The translations under genes and the position numbers were made by a program. Below are positions 5,768 through 10,991 of a stretch of DNA of 10,991 nucleotides, in pieces (within the stretch, counting starts at the first letter, position 1; every line of letters starts with the position of its first letter). Under the pieces are notes generated by a model that did no database searches, was not told where the DNA came from, and was given only the letters and a program-made list of their open reading frames with translations. The stretch comes from Bacteroidota bacterium (GTDB lineage Bacteria > Bacteroidota > Bacteroidia > Flavobacteriales_F > PHOS-HE28), in assembly GCA_023418095.1 (NCBI GenBank), contig JAEZDL010000190.1, forward strand, positions 1 to 10,991, given 5' to 3'.

Positions 5768-7453
5768 ATGAATTTCGGGATCCTCGAATTCCTTACGCTG
5801 GCAGGTTCGCTCGGCCTCTTCATCTATGGGATGAAAGTGATGAGCGAGGGTTTGCAGAAGGTCGCAGGCGGGCGCATCGGCGGCATGCTGAAGTTCATGA
5901 CCACGAACCATTTCGCAGGAATACTCACCGGCTTCATCTCCACGGTGATCATCCAGAGCAGCAGCGCTGCCACGGTAATGGTGGTGAGCTTCGTGAACGC
6001 AGGTCTGCTGAAGGTGCGCCAGGCGATCGGCGTGGTGATGGGCGCGAACATCGGCACCACGGTGAAGGCGCTTTTCATCAGTTGGGCGGTGTTCACCGGC
6101 ATATCGATCGAGATGTTCGCCGTACCGATCATCGGGCTGGCGTTCCCGCTGCTCTTCGTGCGCACACCAAAGGCCAAGGCCGCAGCGGAATTCCTTATCG
6201 GTGCCGCATTGCTCTTTCTTGGGCTGGAATTCCTGAAGGAACATGCCCCGGTGCCTTCCCCCGAAGCGTTGGAGATCCTATCGGGGATCGCCGATCACGG
6301 CATTCTTTCCGTGATCGTGTTCGTGCTGATCGGCACGGCGCTTTCCGTGGTGCTGCAATCGTCCAGCGCGTCCATCGCGTTCACGTTCGTGCTCTGTGAG
6401 AACGGCACGATCGGCTATGGCATGGCAGCGGCGCTGGTGCTGGGCATGAACCTGGGCACCACCACCACGGCGAACATCGCGGCACTGGTGACCAATGCTT
6501 GGGCGAAGCGCACGGCACGGGCGCATTTCCTCTTCAACCTGATCGGTGTGATCTGGGCAACGGCCTTGTTCCATCCCTATCTCGGGGTGATCGACAGGTA
6601 TGTGGTGAACTCCTTCGGCATGTCCGCCTACACCGATACCGGCGCGATCAAATGGGCCGTAACGATCCTGCACATCTCATTCAACGTGATCAACACCCTG
6701 CTGCTCGTCGGATTCATTCCCGTACTGGAGAAGATCGTGACATGGATGGTGCCCACACGCACGGAACTGGATGAGGAATACCGGCTGGAATACCTCGATG
6801 CGGACATTCCGCTCACACCTGAACTTTCACTCCTGGAGGCGCGAAAGGAGATCGGCCGGTTCGCGCGGATCGCCAATGAAATGCTCTACATGGTGCGCGA
6901 CCTGCTTACGACGAAGGGCTCCGCAGAACGTGAAGGGCTCATGCAGCGGATCGCGAAATACGAGCAGATCACCGATCGCATGGAAGTGGAGATCAGCAAG
7001 TATCTCACTAAAACGAGCACTGAAGTGCGCAGCGAACAATTATCGGCGCAGATCCAGGGAATGCTCGCGATGATCGGCGACCTTGAACGGATCGGCGACA
7101 TCTTCTACCAGATGAGCCGTTCCATTGAAAGGAAGTTCGAGGAAAGGTTATGGTTCACTCCGGAACAGCGCACGAACATCGTGGAGATGCTCGATCTGCT
7201 GGAGAATTCGTTCAGCGTTATGCGCAGGAACCTCGGCGTCGATCGCGAGGAGGTTTCCCTGGATGAAGCGGTGGAGGCCGAACAATTGATAAACCGCAAA
7301 CGTGATCAACTGCGACGCGTACACCTCAAGAGCATCGAGGCGGGCGATTACAATGTGAAGAGCGGCCTCGTCTACAACGATCTCTTCTCTTCGATCGAGA
7401 AGGTGGGCGATCACGTGATCAATGTTTCCGAGGCTGCGGCCGGTGAGGTGTGA
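5768..7453 (+). CDS. Na/Pi cotransporter family protein with C-terminal PhoU-like domain
   Basis: A 561-residue inner-membrane protein. Residues 1-330 carry the duplicated Na/Pi-cotransport fold: two inverted-repeat signatures TVIIQSSSAATV at 59-70 and SVVLQSSSASIAF at 193-205, each followed by a glycine-rich segment (GANIGTTVKA at 92-101, GMNLGTTTTANI at 226-237). The QSSSA pairs form the sodium/phosphate site in this family. Residues about 355-555 are helical and PhoU-like, with GDLERIGDIFYQ at 437-448 and SIEKVGDHVIN at 542-552, matching the two E(R/K)xGD metal-site motifs. This is the NptA/YjbB-type layout, which imports or exports phosphate by sodium coupling with the PhoU part as a probable cytosolic regulator. 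The ATG lacks a Shine-Dalgarno sequence. Its stop codon abuts that of the convergent lipoprotein gene. Confidence 0.93.
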   Translation: MNFGILEFLTLAGSLGLFIYGMKVMSEGLQKVAGGRIGGMLKFMTTNHFAGILTGFISTVIIQSSSAATVMVVSFVNAGLLKVRQAIGVVMGANIGTTVKALFISWAVFTGISIEMFAVPIIGLAFPLLFVRTPKAKAAAEFLIGAALLFLGLEFLKEHAPVPSPEALEILSGIADHGILSVIVFVLIGTALSVVLQSSSASIAFTFVLCENGTIGYGMAAALVLGMNLGTTTTANIAALVTNAWAKRTARAHFLFNLIGVIWATALFHPYLGVIDRYVVNSFGMSAYTDTGAIKWAVTILHISFNVINTLLLVGFIPVLEKIVTWMVPTRTELDEEYRLEYLDADIPLTPELSLLEARKEIGRFARIANEMLYMVRDLLTTKGSAEREGLMQRIAKYEQITDRMEVEISKYLTKTSTEVRSEQLSAQIQGMLAMIGDLERIGDIFYQMSRSIERKFEERLWFTPEQRTNIVEMLDLLENSFSVMRRNLGVDREEVSLDEAVEAEQLINRKRDQLRRVHLKSIEAGDYNVKSGLVYNDLFSSIEKVGDHVINVSEAAAGEV

Positions 7454-7957
7454 TCACTCCTCCACCTTGATCGCGTCACTGTACACGCGATTGCTTTCGT
7501 TCAGTGCACGATCCACGATCATCACTTCGAAGCGCACCGTATCGTACGGCGATCCAGGCCGGATCGGCCAGAACAGGTCCACCGCGATATCCCCCTGGAG
7601 CGTTTTGTTCTGTCCCGTAGGTGTGATCCTCGGAATGCGGTAATTGGTCTCCAGCAGCAGGTCCGGTGCTTCCCAAACCCCGTTCTGCAATTCCTCGTAG
7701 TTCAGGAAGAGATTATGGTAATAGGTCGATGCCGTATCGAATGGCGGCTGAACATCCGAATCATCCAGGCCCAGATCACCATCGCCATCGGTGAAGGAGA
7801 TCGTGAGCTTCGCACTCGTACCGAGCTGCTCGAACGACTTGAACGTGATCAACGGCTGTTCGGGGAATTTCTCCTTCGGTCCGCAACCGGCCATCAGCAG
7901 AAGAGCTGCGGCAGCGGCGAACGTTACTTTTAGACCCTTACCGGCGATATCGTACAT
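7454..7957 (-). CDS. Small predicted lipoprotein, Bacteroidota-type, unknown function
   Basis: A 167-residue protein with a hydrophobic leader (about 9-23) ending in the lipobox LMAGC at 21-25, so C25 is the expected lipidation site. The mature part begins with strand-rich sequence and contains DGDGDLGLDDSD at 57-68, an acidic Asp/Gly loop that could bind calcium, and a conserved-looking end (FEVMIVDRALNESNRVYSDA at 143-162). I recall similar short lipoproteins in Bacteroidota but no assigned function. I chose the ATG at 7957 because it places a normal-length signal peptide before the lipobox; a longer reading from 8023 adds 22 non-signal residues and overlaps the divergent gene. A TAACTTTG element lies only 6 bp upstream of this ATG, suggesting a leaderless or nearly leaderless message. 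The gene is convergent with the phosphate transporter. Confidence 0.8.
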   Translation of the reverse strand: MYDIAGKGLKVTFAAAAALLLMAGCGPKEKFPEQPLITFKSFEQLGTSAKLTISFTDGDGDLGLDDSDVQPPFDTASTYYHNLFLNYEELQNGVWEAPDLLLETNYRIPRITPTGQNKTLQGDIAVDLFWPIRPGSPYDTVRFEVMIVDRALNESNRVYSDAIKVEE

Positions 7958-7963
7958 CGTACC

Positions 7964-7971
7964 CAAAGTTA
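7964..7971 (-). promoter_or_regulatory. Candidate -7 element (TAACTTTG) for the small lipoprotein gene
   Basis: The minus strand reads TAACTTTG, an exact TAnnTTTG match, ending 6 bp before the lipoprotein ATG. No -33 box is evident. If used, transcription would start at about the A of the ATG. Confidence 0.4.
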
Positions 7972-7975
7972 AGAA

Positions 7976-8992
7976 GTGCCCGCTTCCGTTCCAGCCGATC
8001 CTGTCGTTCCACCTGAATTCCATGAACGTCCATTTTCGATCGGCTCCGCTGATGAATTCAACGCATTCGCGTTCGATCTATTCCATTTGCATGCAGAAAA
8101 GAACACCGTTTACCGCACTTTTCTTGAAGGGCTGAGGATAGATACATCACAGATCCGGTCGATCGAACAGATCCCTTTTCTTCCGATCGGCTCCTTCAAA
8201 CGCCACAACGTTCTGCTGGATGGGCTGGACGCGGAGACCATTTTCACCAGCAGCGGCACCACGGGAGAGACCACCAGCCGGCACCATGTTCCCCGGCTGG
8301 ATCTATACGAACGTTCGTTCCTGACTTCATTTTCTCGCGTTTATGGCGATCCATCAGAGTGGCGGATTCTCGCTCTATTGCCATCGTATCTTGAAAGGAG
8401 CGGTAGTTCGCTGGTGTACATGGCGAACGAACTGATCGCCCATAGCGGTGATCCGCTCAGTGGCACTTACCTCGATCGGCTGGATCGGCTTACGGAAGTA
8501 TTGCATCGATCGGAGCGTGAAGGCCGGAAGACCCTTCTTCTCGGCGTGACCTTCGCCCTACTCGACCTTGCTGAAGAACATCCGCAGCAATTGCGGAACA
8601 CGATCGTTATGGAGACCGGCGGAATGAAGGGAAGGCGCCGGGAAATAGTGCGCGAGGAAGTGCACGAAGTGCTGAAAGCGGCCTTCGGCGTGGAGCAGAT
8701 CCACAGTGAATATGGAATGACCGAATTGCTCTCGCAGGCATGGTCGAAGGGTGAAGGGATCTATCATTGCCCGCCGTGGATGCGTGTGAGGATCCGCGAC
8801 GTGAACGATCCATTCGCGACCGTTCCGCACGGACGGACCGGCGGGATCGATGTGATCGACCTGGCGAACATCGCCAGCTGTCCGTTCATTTCAACCCAGG
8901 ATCTTGGCCGATCGCGGGAGGATGGAAGTTTCGAAGTGCTGGGCCGCTTCGATCACAGCGATCTGCGGGGCTGCAACCTGCTTGTTGAGTGA
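7976..8992 (+). CDS. LuxE/PaaK-like acyl-protein synthetase (acyltransferase)
   Basis: About 338 residues related to the LuxE acyl-protein synthetases and the adenylate-forming (ANL) superfamily. It has the phosphate-binding loop FTSSGTTG at 90-97, a conserved ILALLPSYLERSGSSLVYM block at 131-149, TGGMKGRRREIVREEVH at 214-230, SEYGMTELLSQAW at 244-256, TQDLGR at 307-312 and a terminal GRFDHSDLRGCNLL at 323-336, where the family's GR-D motif contacts the ribose. Such proteins activate a fatty acid or other carboxylate as an acyl-adenylate; the substrate here cannot be told. Stand-alone copies without lux genes are, as I recall, common in Bacteroidota. The N-terminus is unsure: the only upstream start in frame is GTG at 7976, and similar proteins seem to begin near residue 17. 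An ATG at 8022 is in the wrong frame. It is divergent from the lipoprotein gene across 18 bp. Confidence 0.82.
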   Translation: MPASVPADPVVPPEFHERPFSIGSADEFNAFAFDLFHLHAEKNTVYRTFLEGLRIDTSQIRSIEQIPFLPIGSFKRHNVLLDGLDAETIFTSSGTTGETTSRHHVPRLDLYERSFLTSFSRVYGDPSEWRILALLPSYLERSGSSLVYMANELIAHSGDPLSGTYLDRLDRLTEVLHRSEREGRKTLLLGVTFALLDLAEEHPQQLRNTIVMETGGMKGRRREIVREEVHEVLKAAFGVEQIHSEYGMTELLSQAWSKGEGIYHCPPWMRVRIRDVNDPFATVPHGRTGGIDVIDLANIASCPFISTQDLGRSREDGSFEVLGRFDHSDLRGCNLLVE

Positions 8993-9213
8993 TGGCCTCG
9001 ATGGAAGCCAGGCAGGCTGTGCGTGAAGGATAGAAGCGGAAAGCCCGCAAGCGAGGAGCCTCACACCCAAGGCCCCTCTCTGAAAGAGAGGCCCGCGAAG
9101 CGGACTGTTCTCATTCTCCGAGTGCGGACTTGAAGCGGATAGCCTGACCCCGCCTTCGCTGAAGCTCCGGAGGGCGCAGCCCGATACCGATCGTGGCGGG
9201 GGCACGCCCGAAT
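8993..9213. repeat. Structured intergenic region with a putative dispersed repeat element
   Basis: This 221-bp stretch between two convergent genes has no credible gene. It holds two near-identical boxes, GAAGCGGAAAGCC (9033-9045) and GAAGCGGATAGCC (9132-9144), 12 of 13 identical. Between them is a hairpin, CCTCTCT (9075-9081) with AGAGAGG (9085-9091), loop GAA. GCGGACT occurs at 9100-9106 and again at 9124-9130, as if about 24 bp had been inserted or duplicated. Downstream, CCCCGCC (9148-9154) can pair with GGCGGGG (9195-9201) around an inner GGGC/GCCC hairpin (9172-9182). No T-run follows any stem, so a standard intrinsic terminator is not supported. A diverged relative seems to lie inverted at about 10575-10625. 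Dispersed-element status is inference. Confidence 0.5.
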
Positions 9214-10488
9214 TCACGCCACTTTCACCAGGAAATTGTTCTTCTTTCCACGTTGGAGAAGAATGAACTTCCCGCCCAGCGCGTCGTTGCGATCCACTTT
9301 CCGATCCTCGCCCGCTTTCTCTTTGTTCACGTAGATGCCTCCCTCCTTCAGTGCGCGTCTCGCTTCACTTCTCGAGGGAAGGAAACCCGTGCATTCCGTA
9401 AGCAGATCCACGATATCGATGCCGTTCTGCAACCGATCGGCCGGAACACTTGCTTGTGGAACACCTTCGAATATTTCCGTCCACTCCTGCTCGGTAAGTG
9501 ATGCAAGACTTTCGGTGGTCGATCGGCCGAAAAGTATCTCGCTCGCCTTTTCCGCGGATCGCAATCCGGCTTCGCCATGGACACGTTTTGTGATGTCGGC
9601 GGCAAGTTCCTTCTGAAGCGCGCGCAGATGCGGTGCCTTCTGGTGCGCCATCACCAGGGATCCGATCACCTCCCTGCTCCATGTGGTGAAGATGTGCACG
9701 TAACGAACAACATCCTCATCGCCGGAATTCAACCAGAACTGGTAGAACTTGTACGGTGAAGTGCGCGCAGGATCGAGCCACACGTTGCCTCCTTCGCTCT
9801 TGCCGAACTTCGATCCATCGGCCTTTGTGAGCAATGGTGTGGTGATCGCGAACGCTTCGCCACCATCCATGCGGCGGATCAATTCCGAACCGGTGGTGAT
9901 GTTGCCCCACTGATCGCTGCCGCCCATCTGCAGGCTGCAACCCATGTTCTTGTACAACCAGAAATAATCGTAGCCCTGCACCAACTGGTAACTGAATTCA
10001 GTGAACGAGATCCCGGTCTCGAGCCTTTTCTTCACTGAATCCTTGGCCATCATGTAATTCACCGTGATGTGCTTGCCCACATCGCGTATGAACTGGAGAA
10101 AACCGATCTCCTTGAACCAGTCGTAGTTGTTCACCAATTCCGCTGGATTCTCTTTCGACTCGAAATCCAGGAAATGCGCGAGCTGCTTCCTGATGCCTTC
10201 CAGGTTGCGTTGGAGGGTTGCCTCATCAAGAAGATTTCTTTCCTCGCTCTTTCCGCTGGGATCGCCCACCATGCCGGTGGCGCCTCCCACCAAAGCGATC
10301 GGCCTATGCCCGGCGCGCTGGAAATGCACCAGCATCATGATCGGAACGAGGTTGCCGATATGGAGCGAATCGGCCGTTGGATCGAAACCGATGTAGCCGC
10401 GTTGCGGACCTTTGGCAAGATGTTCCTCCACGCCGGGCATGCTGTCCTGCAACATGCCGCGCCAGCGCAATTCCTCTACGAAACCCAT
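9214..10488 (-). CDS. tyrS: Tyrosyl-tRNA synthetase
   Basis: A 424-residue class I aminoacyl-tRNA synthetase that charges tRNA-Tyr. The HIGH motif reads HIGN at 43-46 after GYIGFDPTADSL; ALVGGATGMVGDPSGK at 65-80 and QMGGSDQWGN at 187-196 are characteristic of the tyrosine-binding site; the KMSKS loop reads KFGKS at 227-231. An S4 RNA-binding domain closes the protein (about 354-420, FLPSRSEARRALKEGGIYVN). Length fits bacterial TyrS. I chose the ATG at 10488: it is preceded by AAAGGA, the only Shine-Dalgarno-like sequence I noticed before a gene in the window, and MGFVEELRWRGML is a normal N-terminus. A reading from 10623 would add 45 residues translated from repeat-like DNA. A TACTTTTG element lies 16 bp upstream. 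Confidence 0.97.
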   Translation of the reverse strand: MGFVEELRWRGMLQDSMPGVEEHLAKGPQRGYIGFDPTADSLHIGNLVPIMMLVHFQRAGHRPIALVGGATGMVGDPSGKSEERNLLDEATLQRNLEGIRKQLAHFLDFESKENPAELVNNYDWFKEIGFLQFIRDVGKHITVNYMMAKDSVKKRLETGISFTEFSYQLVQGYDYFWLYKNMGCSLQMGGSDQWGNITTGSELIRRMDGGEAFAITTPLLTKADGSKFGKSEGGNVWLDPARTSPYKFYQFWLNSGDEDVVRYVHIFTTWSREVIGSLVMAHQKAPHLRALQKELAADITKRVHGEAGLRSAEKASEILFGRSTTESLASLTEQEWTEIFEGVPQASVPADRLQNGIDIVDLLTECTGFLPSRSEARRALKEGGIYVNKEKAGEDRKVDRNDALGGKFILLQRGKKNNFLVKVA

Positions 10489-10504
10489 TTCCTTTGATCT
10501 GGGC

Positions 10505-10512
10505 CAAAAGTA
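10505..10512 (-). promoter_or_regulatory. Candidate -7 element (TACTTTTG) for tyrS
   Basis: The minus strand reads TACTTTTG, matching TAnnTTTG exactly, 16 bp before the tyrS ATG, with an AAAGGA sequence between them. No convincing -33 TTTG was found. The leader is too short for a T-box, and none of its conserved motifs are visible. Confidence 0.45.
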
Positions 10513-10574
10513 GAAAGGATGCGGTGGGTGGAACGCACACCTGTTATTTGGGCGAATTCCTGTCAGGTCGTGGT

Positions 10575-10625
10575 TCCGGTTCCAAGTCCGCGGCCGCCAA
10601 AGCGCGGCCTGTGGGCTTTCCACCT
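10575..10625 (-). repeat. Probable short, diverged copy of the intergenic element at 8993-9213
   Basis: On the minus strand this region reads GGAAAGCCCAC, then a hairpin whose arms are GGCCGC (10592-10597) and GCGGCC (10604-10609), then GCGGACTTGGAACCGGA. The same order, GGAAAGCCCGC - variable hairpin - GCGGACTTGAAGCGGA, is found on the plus strand at 9033-9144. The match is by eye over short boxes. It lies upstream of tyrS. Confidence 0.4.
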
Positions 10626-10692
10626 ACACCACTTACGCATCTCCTGTTCCAAGCGAAAGTGTTGCCGTTCATGACACAACGAAATGTATTTG

Positions 10693-10791
10693 AACCGCGA
10701 CGACGCAACGAAGCAACGTAAATTCAAAAAACGTAGACAGTCCCTTCATCAATACGTCGCGTATCCGTCGCGTCGTAGCGCCGTCGCGGTT
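10693..10791. repeat. Inverted repeat (AACCGCGACG / CGTCGCGGTT) at the edge of the tandem array
   Basis: AACCGCGACG at 10693-10702 is the perfect reverse complement of CGTCGCGGTT at 10782-10791. The second arm lies inside the first tandem unit, and the same sequence recurs in later units as GTCGCGGTT. The flank at 10693-10720 therefore looks like an inverted fragment of the repeat unit. No gene is seen in 10513-10745. Confidence 0.5.
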
Positions 10792-10991
10792 GAACCTCTT
10801 CTGCGTCGCCTCATCAATACGTCGCGTTCCCGTTGCGCCTTGCCTTCGCCGTAGCGGCTTCGCGCAGGCACGGTCGTCGCGGTTAACCTCTTCCGCGTCG
10901 CCTCATCAATACGTCGCGTTCCTGTTGCGCCTTGCCCTCGCCGTAGCGGCTTCGCGCAGGCACGGTCGTCGCGGTTAACCTCTTCCGCGTC
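10746..10991. repeat. Tandem repeat array, 92-bp unit, running off the right edge
   Basis: Three units each begin TCATCAATACGTCGCG: 10746-10810 (65 bp, internally shortened), 10811-10902 (92 bp) and 10903 to the window end (89 bp seen). Units 2 and 3 differ at only two of the 89 comparable positions. Each full unit contains a small nested hairpin, in unit 2 GCCG/CGGC (10848-10858) inside TGCGC/GCGCA (10834-10866), and each ends in a GCGTCGCC-type segment rich in CGTCGCG words. No stable short repeat alternates with unique spacers, so this is not a CRISPR array. Reading frames across it are by-products of the repeat. Confidence 0.9.

Noticed and set aside
9214..10512. T-box or other tRNA-sensing leader for tyrS
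   Set aside because: The candidate promoter leaves a leader of only about 10 nt, and no T-box motif is seen upstream.
10489..10623. Extended N-terminus of TyrS
   Set aside because: The extra 45 residues come from promoter and repeat DNA; TyrS proteins start at the equivalent of the ATG at 10488.
10790..10978. Small open frame of 62 codons in the tandem array
   Set aside because: It is translated directly from repeat units and shows internal repetition with no gene-like start or family similarity.
10746..10991. CRISPR array
   Set aside because: The 92-bp units are near-identical over their whole length; there are no unique spacers and no cas genes.

Overview
The window looks like chromosomal DNA from a Bacteroidota bacterium of fairly high GC, probably Flavobacteriales-like. 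This rests on lineage-typical protein signatures (TrmB beginning MGKNK, a Mrp ATPase without the CxxC pair, a MGMT-fold protein with PAHR, a LuxE-like acyltransferase, a small DGDGDLG lipoprotein), near-absence of Shine-Dalgarno sequences, and several copies of the Bacteroidota -7 promoter element TAnnTTTG just upstream of genes. No taxonomic marker was compared, so this is inference. Nothing indicates a phage, plasmid, insertion sequence, CRISPR array or defence island; most of the window is compact housekeeping DNA.

Layout. Positions 1-2234 (minus strand): trmB (tRNA m7G46 methyltransferase), an alkyltransferase-like protein overlapping it by 4 bp, then mrp (Fe-S carrier P-loop ATPase) and the start of a NifU-like Fe-S scaffold gene cut by the left edge. 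Positions 2279-4614 (plus): a GT28/MurG-like glycosyltransferase overlapping by 4 bp a predicted lipoprotein nuclease with a NUC1 domain and a C-terminal OB-fold-like domain. Positions 4618-5640 (minus): a membrane histidine kinase with no adjacent response regulator. Positions 5768-7453 (plus): a Na/phosphate cotransporter fused to a PhoU-like domain, divergent from the kinase across 127 bp holding two inward-facing copies of TA(T/C)ATTTGATCG. Positions 7454-7957 (minus): a small lipoprotein whose stop abuts that of the transporter. Positions 7976-8992 (plus): an acyl-protein synthetase-like enzyme with an uncertain start. Positions 9214-10488 (minus): tyrS.

The two non-coding stretches hold the least explained sequence. 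Positions 8993-9213 carry a structured GC-rich element with two GAAGCGGA(A/T)AGCC boxes, and a shorter diverged relative seems to lie inverted at about 10575-10625. From 10746 to the right edge there is a tandem array with a 92-bp unit (first unit 65 bp), continuing outside the window.

Functional links: mrp-nifU is an Fe-S cluster pair; the kinase and the phosphate transporter may share regulation, but only through their shared intergenic region. I found no clear new multi-gene system. The best leads are the lipoprotein nuclease coupled to a glycosyltransferase, the paired promoter-like elements, the intergenic element, and a very strong excess of GATC.
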